A DNA stretch of 64,000 bases from GCA-2690565 sp002457235 (GCA_045565695.1 JBJLEZ010000001.1:434001-498000), one strand, 5' to 3'. Counted from the first letter of the stretch, positions 37,596 through 47,120 are shown. The notes: generated by a model not told the origin, from the letters alone. A program made the numbers and translations.

Positions 37596-37865
37596 ATGTC
37601 ACGATCTATTAAAAAAGGTTTTTTTGTTGATGTTCACCTTGTAAAAAAGGTGGAAGCGGCTCAGGCGATTAATGATCGCAAGCCAATCCAAACATGGTCT
37701 CGTCGTTCTACGATCACTCCAGATTTTGTGGGACTCAATTTCAGCGTACATAATGGCAAATCATTTCTTCCTGTCTATGTGACAGAAAATATGGTGGGTC
37801 ATAAGTTAGGTGAATTTTCGCCAACACGTACTTTTAAAGGACACCCAGCAGGTAAAGCGAAGTAA
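37596..37865 (+). CDS. rpsS: 30S ribosomal protein S19
   Basis: 89 aa. MSRSIKKGFFVDVHLVKKV, WSRRSTITPDFVG and HKLGEFSPTRTFKGHPAGKAK are canonical. The usual next gene rplV is displaced by an inserted ORF. Confidence 0.97.
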   Translation: MSRSIKKGFFVDVHLVKKVEAAQAINDRKPIQTWSRRSTITPDFVGLNFSVHNGKSFLPVYVTENMVGHKLGEFSPTRTFKGHPAGKAK

Positions 37866-37886
37866 TTGATTTAGAAAACAATAATA

Positions 37887-38276
37887 ATGAAAGCTAAACG
37901 TAACAGTCTTATGACCCTCACACACTCACTCATTGGGAGTTTATGTGTGATGTTTTTGCTTTCAGTGAGTGCAGTATCGGCTTCCGTTCCTAGTTTTGTG
38001 ACTGATGGATCTGGATTGTATGCTTCAAATTTAGCACAGGTTACCAAAGTCAGTGATTCAGCAAATATTGCCGTAGTTTATTTAGATAATGGTTTAGACG
38101 CAGGCTTAGATATTGGAATGACTGCTTCCGTCTTTCGTGGATCAGAAAAAATAGGCTCGGTCATCTTTGTGGCAACAGAGCAGTATCAATCAGCGGCACT
38201 GATTTTGGAACTGAATGACAATCGAGTGATCGAAGCTGGAGATTATGTTCAATTAAACACTTTTAGAAACAGTTAA
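37887..38276 (+). CDS. Secreted small protein of unknown function inserted in the S10 operon
   Basis: 129 aa. The N-terminus is a convincing Sec signal peptide: MKAKR, hydrophobic SLIGSLCVMFLLSVSAV, cleavage likely after Val-Ser-Ala32. The mature part is about 97 residues. NIAVVYLDNGLDAGLDIGMTASVFRGSEKIGSV, followed by AALILELNDNRVIEAGDYVQL, resembles the small beta-barrel domain seen at the C-terminus of FlgT and some Verrucomicrobia envelope proteins (a residue string meaning use-dependent, paired Gly turns). It is 21 bp after rpsS and 12 bp before rplV, so it must be co-transcribed. Not recognised as a ribosomal protein. Confidence 0.8.
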   Translation: MKAKRNSLMTLTHSLIGSLCVMFLLSVSAVSASVPSFVTDGSGLYASNLAQVTKVSDSANIAVVYLDNGLDAGLDIGMTASVFRGSEKIGSVIFVATEQYQSAALILELNDNRVIEAGDYVQLNTFRNS

Positions 38277-38288
38277 TTTATTATCACT

Positions 38289-38624
38289 ATGGAAGTTAAA
38301 GCTTACACAAAATACACAAGAATGTCGCCCTTAAAGGTGAGGAAGGTTGCTCGTGCGATTCAAGGACGTAATGCAGGAGAAGCATTGGAAATGTTAAGCC
38401 TAATCCCTCGTAAATCCGCACGCCTTATTGGTAAGACATTGAAGTCAGCGATTGCTAACGCAGAGAACAATAACAATTTATCGTCAGATACATTGACTAT
38501 CAAATCAACGATCATTGAAGAAGGTCCTGCATTTAAACGTTTTCGTCCTGCCGCAAGAGGTTCTGCGCATCCTTATAAGAAAAGAACTAGTCACATTCGT
38601 ATTGTCTTAACTGACGAAAATTAA
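38289..38624 (+). CDS. rplV: 50S ribosomal protein L22
   Basis: 111 aa tunnel protein. YTRMSPLKVRKVARAIQGRN is the N-terminal block and FKRFRPAARGSAHPYKKRTSHI the beta-hairpin loop that reaches the tunnel constriction. No Shine-Dalgarno before the ATG. Confidence 0.96.
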   Translation: MEVKAYTKYTRMSPLKVRKVARAIQGRNAGEALEMLSLIPRKSARLIGKTLKSAIANAENNNNLSSDTLTIKSTIIEEGPAFKRFRPAARGSAHPYKKRTSHIRIVLTDEN

Positions 38625-38642
38625 TTTTAGAAAATAAATATT

Positions 38643-39278
38643 ATGGGTCAAAAAACACATCCAATAGGTTTCCGTCTCGCAGTCACAAAGGACTGGGATT
38701 CACGCTGGTATGCCAATAAACAAGATTTTCCTGTGTATGTTAAGGAAGATTATCTGATCAGAACGTTTCTAGAGAAGAAACTGCGTTATGCCTCTGTGCC
38801 TCGTATTTTTATTGAGCGTGCATCAGGTCGCATTCGTGTGAAGATCTATACCGCTCGCCCTGGTATTGTGATCGGCCGCAAAGGACAAGAGTTGGATAAG
38901 TTAAAGACTGAATTGAATAAAAAAGTTGGTAAGGATGTGATGCTTGATATTCAAGAAGTGAAACGACCAGACCTTTCTGCACAATTAGTCGCAGAAAACG
39001 TAGCTTTACAACTCGAGCGAAGAATCGCTTTCCGCCGTGCGATGAAACGTGCGGTACAGACAACCACTTCACTGGGAGCAGAAGGAATTCGTATTCAATG
39101 TTCAGGTCGTCTAGGTGGAGCTGATATCGCTCGTACAGAACAGCAACGTTCAGGAAAAGTGCCTTTGCAAACATTACGTGCCAATATTAACTACGGCTTT
39201 AGTGAAGCAAGTACGGTGTATGGAATCATTGGTGTGAAATGTTGGATCTGTTTACCTGACGGAGAAAGCGCACTTTAA
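38643..39278 (+). CDS. rpsC: 30S ribosomal protein S3
   Basis: 211 aa. MGQKTHPIGFRL start, KH domain with the GIVIGRKGQELDKLK loop, and C-terminal GRLGGADIARTEQQRSGKVPL. It ends shortly after GVKCWICLPDGE and lacks the long basic tail of some species. Confidence 0.97.
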   Translation: MGQKTHPIGFRLAVTKDWDSRWYANKQDFPVYVKEDYLIRTFLEKKLRYASVPRIFIERASGRIRVKIYTARPGIVIGRKGQELDKLKTELNKKVGKDVMLDIQEVKRPDLSAQLVAENVALQLERRIAFRRAMKRAVQTTTSLGAEGIRIQCSGRLGGADIARTEQQRSGKVPLQTLRANINYGFSEASTVYGIIGVKCWICLPDGESAL

Positions 39279-39322
39279 TCAAAATTTTTAATCATTTAGA
39301 GAACGGAATAAGGAAGTAAATT

Positions 39323-39739
39323 ATGGCACAAATACCCTCTAGAACAAAATACAGAAAAGTTCATACAGGACGCATTTATGGTACTGCACAAAAAGGGAAT
39401 ACCATTGCTTTTGGTGAATTTGGTATCCAGTCATTGAGTCGTGGTCGTATGACATCACGTCAAATTGAAGCAGCTCGTGTGGCAATGACTCGTAGTCTTA
39501 AGCGTAAAGGTAAGGTATGGATTCGTGTTTTCCCTCATAAGCCAGTGACGAAAAAACCAGCAGAAACTCGAATGGGTAAAGGTAAAGGTTCAGTTGAAAA
39601 ATGGGTAGCGGTTATTCGTCCTGGAACAATGCTCTTTGAAGTGGCAGGTTGCTCAGAAACTGCAGCGAGAGAAGCTTTACGTTTGGCTGATACTAAATTG
39701 CCATTCAGATGCCGGTTTGTCAGCCGTGATGAGATTTAA
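39323..39739 (+). CDS. rplP: 50S ribosomal protein L16
   Basis: 138 aa, positions A-site tRNA. PSRTKYRKVHTGRI, FGEFGIQSLSRGRMTSRQIEAARVAMTR-type block and RMGKGKGSVEKWVAVIRPG are canonical. Confidence 0.97.
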   Translation: MAQIPSRTKYRKVHTGRIYGTAQKGNTIAFGEFGIQSLSRGRMTSRQIEAARVAMTRSLKRKGKVWIRVFPHKPVTKKPAETRMGKGKGSVEKWVAVIRPGTMLFEVAGCSETAAREALRLADTKLPFRCRFVSRDEI

Positions 39740-39769
39740 TCCTACATTAAGAATTTAAAAAATAAAGAT

Positions 39770-39973
39770 ATGAAAACAAAAGATATTCATGAACTGTCTG
39801 AAATCGAAGTGGAAAAGAAACTTCGTGATACAAGAGATGAGCATGTAAAAATGCGTATGAGCAAACAGACAGGGCAAGTCGAAGAAACGCACAAACTAAA
39901 AAATTTAAGAAGAGATATCGCTCGTTTGGAAACTATTTTAAAGGAGAAGAAATTGGCGAGCACTTCTGCTTAA
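39770..39973 (+). CDS. rpmC: 50S ribosomal protein L29
   Basis: 67 aa helical hairpin protein at the tunnel exit. MKTKDIHELSEIEVEKKLRD and the HKLKNLRRDIARLETILKEK helix match the family. It follows rplP as usual. Confidence 0.94.
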   Translation: MKTKDIHELSEIEVEKKLRDTRDEHVKMRMSKQTGQVEETHKLKNLRRDIARLETILKEKKLASTSA

Positions 39974-39991
39974 TTAATAAAATTAAAGAAA

Positions 39992-40273
39992 ATGGAAACT
40001 GTCTTAAAACGTAATTCTAGAAAAAATCTAATTGGAACTGTGACAAGTCGTTCAGGTGACAAGACGATCAAGGTAACTTATTTTTATAAGATCCCTCATC
40101 CTCTGTACCGTAAGGAAATTAAGCGCAAGACTGTGTTGCATGTCCACGATGAGAAGAATGAGTGTGGCCTTGGAGATAAGGTAGAAATTATGGAGACACG
40201 TCCATTGAGTAAACTAAAACGTTGGAGAGTGACTCGAGTGATTGAAGTCGCACCAAAATTAGGGGACGAGTAA
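39992..40273 (+). CDS. rpsQ: 30S ribosomal protein S17
   Basis: 93 aa OB-fold protein. NSRKNLIGTVTSRSGDKTIKV, the YRKEIKRKTVLHVHDEKNECGLGDKVEIMETRPLSKLKRW region is diagnostic. Confidence 0.95.
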   Translation: METVLKRNSRKNLIGTVTSRSGDKTIKVTYFYKIPHPLYRKEIKRKTVLHVHDEKNECGLGDKVEIMETRPLSKLKRWRVTRVIEVAPKLGDE

Positions 40274-40313
40274 ATTTAAACTAAAAAGAAGAATTTAAAC
40301 GGAGAATAAAGCT

Positions 40314-40676
40314 ATGATACAAATGAACAGTCGCGTATTTATTGCGGATAATACAGGTGCAAAGTCAGCTGAGATGATTCGTAGAATTGGACAAAACAAA
40401 AAGACGGCTGATGTTGGCGATATCGTTGTTTGTGCAGTGAAAGAATCAACAACCGATGCGTCTGTGAAAAAAGGCGAGGTGGTAAAAGCAGTGGTGGTCC
40501 GCACACGTGCGCCAATCCGTCGTGGTGATGGAAGCTATCTTCGTTTCGACAACAACGCTGTAGTGATTATTAATCAAGACGGTAATCCTAAAGGGACACG
40601 TATTTTTGGTCCAGTTGCACGTGAATTGCGCGCAAAGTATATGAAAATCATATCACTAGCACCGGAGGTTTTATAA
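40314..40676 (+). CDS. rplN: 50S ribosomal protein L14
   Basis: 120 aa. MIQMNSRVFIADNTGAKSAEMI, RRGDGSYLRFDNNAVVIIN and GTRIFGPVARELRAK are canonical. ACGGAG lies 9 bases before the ATG. Confidence 0.97.
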   Translation: MIQMNSRVFIADNTGAKSAEMIRRIGQNKKTADVGDIVVCAVKESTTDASVKKGEVVKAVVVRTRAPIRRGDGSYLRFDNNAVVIINQDGNPKGTRIFGPVARELRAKYMKIISLAPEVL

Positions 40677-40677
40677 A

Positions 40678-40929
40678 ATGGCAAAATCAATTAAAAGAGA
40701 ACAAGAAGTCGTAGTAATCGCAGGATCTCACAAGGGTAAGCGTGGCAAAGTATTAGAGATCATGGGAAATGATCGTGTACTTGTAGAAGGTGTAAATATG
40801 ATAACCAAATACGAGCGTAAGACACAGGAAAACCCAGAAGGTTCTTCGATCCAAAGAGAAGCATCAATTCATTACTCGAATGTTATGCTTGCCGAAAAAT
40901 TTGATACAAAAGTTAAAAGCAAAAAGTAA
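40678..40929 (+). CDS. rplX: 50S ribosomal protein L24
   Basis: 83 aa with the KOW motif GSHKGKRGKVLEIM and VLVEGVNMITKY, ENPEGSSIQREASIHYSNVML. It ends in a Lys-rich tail just after the NVML block, about 20 residues shorter than E. coli L24. No continuation is seen in other frames, so a short form is likely. It begins one base after the rplN stop. Confidence 0.95.
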   Translation: MAKSIKREQEVVVIAGSHKGKRGKVLEIMGNDRVLVEGVNMITKYERKTQENPEGSSIQREASIHYSNVMLAEKFDTKVKSKK

Positions 40930-40957
40930 TAGCAAGATACAGAGAAGGATTTAGGTT

Positions 40958-41563
40958 ATGGAAACTCCAATATTAAAGAAACAATACACAGAATTTGTAA
41001 TTCCGGAATTAAAGAAAAAATTTAATTTCAACAATATTCATTGCGTGCCCTCAATTAAGAAGGTGGTCATTAATTCTGGCTATGGCGCGAGTGTGGATAA
41101 AAACCATATAGCTTATGTTAGTGATGAAATTGCTAAGATCGCAGGTCAGCATCCAGTAACTACCAAAGCTAAATTGAGTATTTCTAATTTTAAACTCAGA
41201 GAAGGTCAGTCAATTGGTTGTAAGGTCACTTTAAGAGGCAATGCAATGTACGATTTCCTTGCTCGCTTGATTCATATTGCGCTACCTTGCATTCGTGACT
41301 TCAGAGGAGTGCCGGCTAAACTAGACGGACAGGGTAATTATACTTTAGGAATCTCAGATCACTCAATCTTTCCAGAAGTGAGTGCCGAAGGAAACACAGC
41401 GACTATTGGTATGGATATTTCTATCAATACAAGTGCCGAGACGGACGAAGTGGCTAAAGAGTTACTCAGTTTATTGGGCATGCCTTTCCGAAAATCAAGC
41501 TCTGAGCTAGATGAAGCAGAGGAATCAGCAGAGAAAAAAGAGGAAGCAACCGTAGAAGCATAA
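40958..41563 (+). CDS. rplE: 50S ribosomal protein L5 with acidic tail
   Basis: 201 aa; the usual length is about 180. The core is canonical (KKVVINSGYGASVDKN, TTKAKLSISNFKLREGQSIGCKVTLRG, IRDFRGVPAKLDGQGNYTLGI). The C-terminal 22 residues after GMPFRKSS are acidic (SELDEAEESAEKKEEATVEA). It binds 5S rRNA. Confidence 0.96.
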   Translation: METPILKKQYTEFVIPELKKKFNFNNIHCVPSIKKVVINSGYGASVDKNHIAYVSDEIAKIAGQHPVTTKAKLSISNFKLREGQSIGCKVTLRGNAMYDFLARLIHIALPCIRDFRGVPAKLDGQGNYTLGISDHSIFPEVSAEGNTATIGMDISINTSAETDEVAKELLSLLGMPFRKSSSELDEAEESAEKKEEATVEA

Positions 41564-41581
41564 CTATCAAAAAACTTTATT

Positions 41582-41887
41582 ATGGCAAAAAAATCAGCAA
41601 TACAGAGAGATCTTAAGCGTCGTCGTTTAATTGCAAAATTCGCAACTAAGCGTTCAGAGCTTAAAGCAATTCTTGCTAATCCTGAAACAACCGATGAGGA
41701 ATTCTACAAGGCACAAGCTAAGTTAACTAAGTTGCCTAAGAATAGCTCACCCATCCGTTCAAGGAACCGATGCTCAATCACAGGTCGTCCTCGCGCCCAT
41801 ATCAGAAAATTTGGTCTTTCCAGAATCACATTTCGTGAACTGGCTAGCAAAGGTAAACTTCCAGGAGTGACAAAATCTTCTTGGTAA
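41582..41887 (+). CDS. rpsN: 30S ribosomal protein S14 (zinc-free long form)
   Basis: 101 aa, the long C-minus type. It has no CxxC pairs; NRCSITGRPRAHIRKFGLSRITFRELA is the conserved C-terminal half. Its start lies in TTATTATG. Confidence 0.96.
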   Translation: MAKKSAIQRDLKRRRLIAKFATKRSELKAILANPETTDEEFYKAQAKLTKLPKNSSPIRSRNRCSITGRPRAHIRKFGLSRITFRELASKGKLPGVTKSSW

Positions 41888-41935
41888 TTTTAACACAACA
41901 ATCGAAAACCCAGCAGTAAACAATTAACTAATACT

Positions 41936-42334
41936 ATGGCAGTTCATGACACAATCGGCGATTTCTTAACCATCATTCGTAATGCGAGTATGGCTAAGAA
42001 AGACGTATGCACTACGCAAATTTCAAAAATGCGTTTATCAATAGCTAAAATCTTAAAACAAGAAGGTTTTATTTTGGATTATTCTGAAGGAGAAAACGAC
42101 AAAGGCTTTAAGCAGATTTCACTTAAATTAAAATATGTGAAAAACACACCTGCAATTACTGGGATTGAACGTCATAGTACTCCAGGTCGCCGTTTATATT
42201 ATGGATCAAAGGATATTCCTCGTGTATTAGGTGGACTTGGTGTTGCTATTTTAACGACTTCTAAAGGTGTGATGCGTGCTCGTGATGCTCGTGAGCAAGG
42301 TGTCGGTGGTGAACTAATTTGTAAAGTTTGGTAA
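41936..42334 (+). CDS. rpsH: 30S ribosomal protein S8
   Basis: 132 aa. MAVHDTIGDFLTIIRNA and the C-terminal GVAILTTSKGVMRARDAREQGVGGELICKVW are canonical. S8 is the spc-operon repressor in E. coli; no target site is recognised before rplE. Confidence 0.97.
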   Translation: MAVHDTIGDFLTIIRNASMAKKDVCTTQISKMRLSIAKILKQEGFILDYSEGENDKGFKQISLKLKYVKNTPAITGIERHSTPGRRLYYGSKDIPRVLGGLGVAILTTSKGVMRARDAREQGVGGELICKVW

Positions 42335-42349
42335 CGGAGAAAATTTATT

Positions 42350-42886
42350 ATGAGTCGTATTGGAAAATTACCTATCCCCATTCCTGAAAAGGCAAAAGTG
42401 TCCATTGAAGGACAAACGGTATCTGTTGAAGGACCGAAGGGATCTTTGAAAAAATCATTTGATAACTCAGTGAAAATTGAGCTTGTTGAAAATGTTGTGC
42501 AAGTAGCACCCACTTCAGACAGTCGTCACGCTCGTGCCATGTTTGGGACTGCTCGTTCTATTATTAATGGAATGGTTGTCGGAGTCGTAGATGGTTACAC
42601 TAAAAAGCTAGAAATCAAAGGTGTTGGTTTCCGTGCCGCATTGAAAGGCAAAATCCTCGATTTATCTCTAGGCTATTCACACCCATGTGAATTAGAAATC
42701 CCTGAAGGCATTAAAGTAACCATTGCAGAAAACACAAAATTGACCGTTGAAGGTGCGGATAAGCAAATGGTCGGTCAAGTCACTGCAGACATTTACGCAT
42801 TTTATCCAGCTGAGCCCTACAAAGGTAAAGGTGTTCACATTGAAGGAAAATATGTTCGCCGTAAGGAAGGTAAGAAATCTGCATAA
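42350..42886 (+). CDS. rplF: 50S ribosomal protein L6
   Basis: 178 aa with the duplicated L6 fold. MSRIGKLPIPIPEKAKV start and C-terminal KGKGVHIEGKYVRRKEGKKSA. ACGGAG precedes the ATG by about 11 bases. Confidence 0.97.
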   Translation: MSRIGKLPIPIPEKAKVSIEGQTVSVEGPKGSLKKSFDNSVKIELVENVVQVAPTSDSRHARAMFGTARSIINGMVVGVVDGYTKKLEIKGVGFRAALKGKILDLSLGYSHPCELEIPEGIKVTIAENTKLTVEGADKQMVGQVTADIYAFYPAEPYKGKGVHIEGKYVRRKEGKKSA

Positions 42887-42903
42887 AGGAGTTATTAATT
42901 TGT

Positions 42904-43254
42904 ATGAAAACATTAAAAAAACTTTCACTATTACAAAAACGTCGCTGGCGTATTCGTAAAAAAATAAATGGCACAGCTGAGCGTCCTCGTTTAGCCGTAC
43001 ATTTTTCTAATAAAAATATCACTGCTCAGTGCATTGATGATGAGAAGGGTCATACCTTAATTCATGTGTCTTCGATTAAATCCTCTGAGCTTAAAGCGAA
43101 TACAGAAAGTGCAAAAACTTTAGGTCTTTCAGTTGCAGAAAAAGCAAAGGCAGCTGGAATTGAAACCGTTGTTTTTGACCGTTCGGGACGCCTATATCAC
43201 GGCTGTGTTAAGTCATTTGCTGATGCAGCAAGAGAGGGAGGATTGAAATTTTAA
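42904..43254 (+). CDS. rplR: 50S ribosomal protein L18
   Basis: 116 aa 5S rRNA-binding protein. RRWRIRKKINGTAERPRLAVHFSNKNI-type N-terminus, FDRSGRLYHGCVKSFADAAREGGLKF end. AAAGGAG is 13 bases upstream of the ATG. Confidence 0.96.
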   Translation: MKTLKKLSLLQKRRWRIRKKINGTAERPRLAVHFSNKNITAQCIDDEKGHTLIHVSSIKSSELKANTESAKTLGLSVAEKAKAAGIETVVFDRSGRLYHGCVKSFADAAREGGLKF

Positions 43255-43260
43255 AATACT

Positions 43261-43785
43261 ATGAGTAATAACAAAAAAACATTTTCTTCAGAAGCTAGCG
43301 AAGATGCTTCTGAAATGATCGAAAAGGTCGTACATATTAACCGCTGTGCTAAAGTGGTTAAAGGTGGACGTCGTTTTAGTTTTTCTGCGCTCGTAGTTGT
43401 CGGCGACCAAAAAGGAGGCGTTGGCATCGGATACGGTAAAGCAAAAGAAGTTCCTGAATGTATTCGTAAAGGGACAGAAGATGCTAAGAAAAATATCATC
43501 AATATTCAACTTAGAGGTGATACGATTCCTCATCATGTACTCGGTGAATCCGATGGAGGTAAAGTATTATTACGTCCAGCGTCAACTGGTACGGGAGTGA
43601 TTGCAGGTGGTGGAGTTCGTGCTGTGCTTGAAGCAGTAGGGGTTCATAATGTCTTATCCAAGTCACTAGGTTCAAATAATCATTTGGCTATGGTCAATGC
43701 CACTATGGATGCATTGAAAAAATTACGTTCCAACGAAGAAATTAAAACACTTCGCTTTGGAGAAACTGCTAACTCAGAGGTATAA
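43261..43785 (+). CDS. rpsE: 30S ribosomal protein S5
   Basis: 174 aa. The dsRBD-like part has RCAKVVKGGRRFSFSALVVVGD and the C-terminal part GTGVIAGGGVRAVLEAVGVHNVLSKSLGS. rpmD (L30), usually next, is absent: rplO starts 11 bp after the stop. Confidence 0.97.
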   Translation: MSNNKKTFSSEASEDASEMIEKVVHINRCAKVVKGGRRFSFSALVVVGDQKGGVGIGYGKAKEVPECIRKGTEDAKKNIINIQLRGDTIPHHVLGESDGGKVLLRPASTGTGVIAGGGVRAVLEAVGVHNVLSKSLGSNNHLAMVNATMDALKKLRSNEEIKTLRFGETANSEV

Positions 43786-43796
43786 ATTTTTGTCTT

Positions 43797-44279
43797 ATGA
43801 ATTTAGATAATATTCCAACAATTAAAGGAGCGACTCATTCAACAAAGCGTTTGGGTCGTGGACATGGTAGTGGTCACGGAAAGACTTCCGGTAAAGGCCA
43901 TAAAGGTCAGAAGGCTCGCTCAGGTGGCGGTATTCGTATCGGTTTCGAAGGGGGTCAAATGCCTTTGTATCGTAAATTACCTCGTCGTGGCTTTAACAAT
44001 TATAATTTCCGTACCTCTTATCAGGTGGTCAATCTTGCCGAATTGAGCAAAATTGAAGGCGACCTAGTCAACCGTTCAGTTTTGATCGAAGCAGGTTTAG
44101 TGCGTGATAACAAACAGGGCATTAAGGTGCTAGGTGATGGTAACGTGGAAAAAGCGTTTACGGTAGAGGCTGATAAAGTATCTGCTTCTGCTCGTGCGAA
44201 GATCGAAGCAGCAGGTGGCAAGGTGATTATCACTAATGCTAAGGCTGAAGCGACTGAAGCCGCAGGCGATGCCGAATAA
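43797..44279 (+). CDS. rplO: 50S ribosomal protein L15
   Basis: 160 aa. RLGRGHGSGHGKTSGKGHKGQKARSG is the family signature region, and GFEGGQMPLYRKLPRRGF follows. It has a short Ala/Glu/Asp-rich tail (AKAEATEAAGDAE). Confidence 0.97.
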   Translation: MNLDNIPTIKGATHSTKRLGRGHGSGHGKTSGKGHKGQKARSGGGIRIGFEGGQMPLYRKLPRRGFNNYNFRTSYQVVNLAELSKIEGDLVNRSVLIEAGLVRDNKQGIKVLGDGNVEKAFTVEADKVSASARAKIEAAGGKVIITNAKAEATEAAGDAE

Positions 44280-44306
44280 ACCAATTAATTTCTGAGATAA
44301 ACACTC

Positions 44307-45821
44307 ATGCTTTCTGCTTTTACTAATTCCCTAAAAATTCCTGAACTAAGGCAAAAAATATTTTTTACTTTGGCTTTGCTGTTCATTGCTCGAGTAGGAG
44401 CTAATATTCCTTTACCTGGAATGAACACCGCTCCGATCCAAGAGTTTTTTGCTCAGCAATCAGGCGGAGCAGGGGGTCTGCTAGGCTTTTATAATATGTT
44501 CACTGGGGGTGCTTTATTGAATGGTGCCTTATTTGCTTTAGGTATTATGCCTTACATCAGTGCTTCAATTATTATGCAGTTGATGGGTGCAGTTTTTCCA
44601 TCGATTGCGCGTCTTCAACAAGAAGGTGATGTGGGTCGACAAAAGCTAAATGATTACACTCGTTATTTGACGATTCTTATTTGTGCAGTCCAAGGCTTCT
44701 TATTGCTATTCGCACTTTCCACAAACCCAGGAACTTTGATCGGTTATGGATTTAATCCACTAGAGTACGGGCAAATTGTTCTCGCAAGTAAGGTACAGTT
44801 CTTAATCACAGGAACTATTTTCTTAACTGCTGGGTCGCTAATTTTAGTATGGTTGGGGGAACAAATTACCGAGAAAGGTATTGGTAACGGTATTTCTTTA
44901 TTAATCACCGTAAGTATTATTTCTGCATTGCCCGGCGCGGTAGTTTCAACGTATCAGATGTTTGTCGCACCCGTAGGTTCTGAAACTCAATCTTTAGGCG
45001 TGGTGCAAGGTGTCTTGATGCTAGCTTTATTGCTAATCGTGACCGCCGGATTGGTGGCGATTACACAAGCCCAGAGAAAGATTCCTGTTCAATACGCAAA
45101 GCGTGTTGTCGGACGTAAGGTCTATGGCGGACAAACCTCATTCCTTCCTTTGAAGGTTAATTATGCAGGTGTTATGCCCGTGATTTTCGCCAGTGCTATT
45201 TTAATGTTTCCTGCTCAGTTATTAAATATTTTAGGATCCGCTACAGGAATGCGTTTCTTTACTGATTTTGCTGAGGCTTTAGCTCGTGGTGAATTTGCCT
45301 ACTATTTTATCTTCGGACTTTTAATCTTCATTTTCAGTTATTTCTGGGTGTCTCTTATGTTTAAGCCTGTTCAGATTGCTGATGACCTTAAGAAAAATGG
45401 CGGATATATTCCTGGGGTACGTCCTGGAGACCCAACGGCTAAATTTCTTGATCATATTATGACTCGCTTGACTATGGCGGGTGCTCTGTCTTTGACTTTA
45501 ATCGCATTGTTCCCAGATATTTTGCTCTTTAGCTACAATATCCCATTTAATGTTGCCTTGTTTTTTGGTGGTACGGGTATGTTGATTACAGTTGGCGTTC
45601 TTTTGGATACGATGCGCCAAATCGAGACTTTCTTACTTCAACGCCATTATGATGGCTTTTTGAAAAAAGGTAAAATTCGCGGACGTTCTGCAGCCAGAAA
45701 TAAACAGTTGATCGACTCAGCGGGTCTTCAAGATTTCTGGAGTGCTTGGAGTCCTTTATTAATTCTTTCTATAATTTTATTTATTTTAGGAATCGCTTCT
45801 TGGTTGTTTAAATTAAATTAA
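44307..45821 (+). CDS. secY: Protein translocase subunit SecY
   Basis: 504 aa channel protein with ten predicted membrane spans. MPYISASIIMQLMG, GNGISLLI, AQRKIPVQYAKRVVGRKVYGGQTSFLPLKVNYAGVMPVIFAS-region and KKNGGYIPGVRPG are conserved landmarks. It is longer than the 440-aa E. coli protein, the difference being in loops. It follows rplO as usual; adk is absent. Confidence 0.97.
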   Translation: MLSAFTNSLKIPELRQKIFFTLALLFIARVGANIPLPGMNTAPIQEFFAQQSGGAGGLLGFYNMFTGGALLNGALFALGIMPYISASIIMQLMGAVFPSIARLQQEGDVGRQKLNDYTRYLTILICAVQGFLLLFALSTNPGTLIGYGFNPLEYGQIVLASKVQFLITGTIFLTAGSLILVWLGEQITEKGIGNGISLLITVSIISALPGAVVSTYQMFVAPVGSETQSLGVVQGVLMLALLLIVTAGLVAITQAQRKIPVQYAKRVVGRKVYGGQTSFLPLKVNYAGVMPVIFASAILMFPAQLLNILGSATGMRFFTDFAEALARGEFAYYFIFGLLIFIFSYFWVSLMFKPVQIADDLKKNGGYIPGVRPGDPTAKFLDHIMTRLTMAGALSLTLIALFPDILLFSYNIPFNVALFFGGTGMLITVGVLLDTMRQIETFLLQRHYDGFLKKGKIRGRSAARNKQLIDSAGLQDFWSAWSPLLILSIILFILGIASWLFKLN

Positions 45822-45875
45822 ACTTCCGGGATATAGGTTCCTATACTTGTTCTTTGACTCTTCATCTTCAAAAAT

Positions 45876-46643
45876 ATGAAAGCAATTCGTACGGATTCTG
45901 AAATTTCTGCTATAGCGGAATCGTGTGAAATTGCCGCTTTAGTATTACAAAACTTAGTTGATTCAACAGCCGAAGGTATTTCTACTTACGATCTTGATCA
46001 ACTAGGTAAGGCTAAAATTGCTGAATACGGTGCTAAGAGCGCCTGCTACAATTACCGTCATGGTGCTAATATATTTCCCGCTCATACCTGTATCTCGGTC
46101 AATGAAGAAATTGTTCATGGGATCGGTCGTATCGATAGAAATGTTCAAAATGGGGACATTATTTCTCTTGATGTCTGTGTGAGTTACAATGGATATATCG
46201 GAGATAATGCCAGAACGATTGCTTTAGGTTCTGTAAATCCTAAATTAGAAAACTTACTCGAAGATACGCACACTGCTTTATTAAAAGGAATCGAGTGTGC
46301 TCGGGCAGGTAATCGTGTCGGCGATATTTCAAATGCTATTGAATCATTTATTCAACCAAAAGGTTACGGGATCGTGCGTGACTTTGTCGGACATGGGGTT
46401 GGTAAAACAATGCATGAATTGCCTCAAATTCCAAATTTTGGCAAAAGGGGTACTGGCCCTTTATTAAAACCAGGCATGGCATTGGCCATAGAGCCAATGA
46501 TTAACCTCGGATCACCCAATATACGATTTTTAGAAGATGGATGGACAGCCGTAACGGCTGATAAACAGCCTTCTGCACACTTTGAACACACGGTTTTAGT
46601 CACAGAAGGAGATCCAAAAATTTTAACAAAAGTGAAGAATTAA
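45876..46643 (+). CDS. map: Methionine aminopeptidase, type I
   Basis: 255 aa. Metal ligands lie in ISLDVCVSYNGYIGDNARTI (two Asp), VGHGVGKTMHELPQIPN (His), AIEPMINL (Glu) and HFEHTVLVTEGDP (Glu). It removes the initiator Met from nascent proteins. Located between secY and rpsM as in many bacteria, though infA and rpmJ, often here too, are missing. Confidence 0.96.
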   Translation: MKAIRTDSEISAIAESCEIAALVLQNLVDSTAEGISTYDLDQLGKAKIAEYGAKSACYNYRHGANIFPAHTCISVNEEIVHGIGRIDRNVQNGDIISLDVCVSYNGYIGDNARTIALGSVNPKLENLLEDTHTALLKGIECARAGNRVGDISNAIESFIQPKGYGIVRDFVGHGVGKTMHELPQIPNFGKRGTGPLLKPGMALAIEPMINLGSPNIRFLEDGWTAVTADKQPSAHFEHTVLVTEGDPKILTKVKN

Positions 46644-46734
46644 CTTTTCAAGTCCAATTTAACTGCTATGGTCTTCTCTTTTTCTCTAATCCAATACACA
46701 TTTTAAACACTTTAACAAATTACAATTAAACATT

Positions 46735-47097
<363 letters not shown>

Positions 47098-47120
47098 TCG
47101 ATCAAAACATTTTAAGTATT

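Noticed and set aside
40678..40929. Suspected frameshift in rplX because L24 is short
   Set aside because: No L24-like continuation is seen in the other frames after the stop; short forms of L24 exist.
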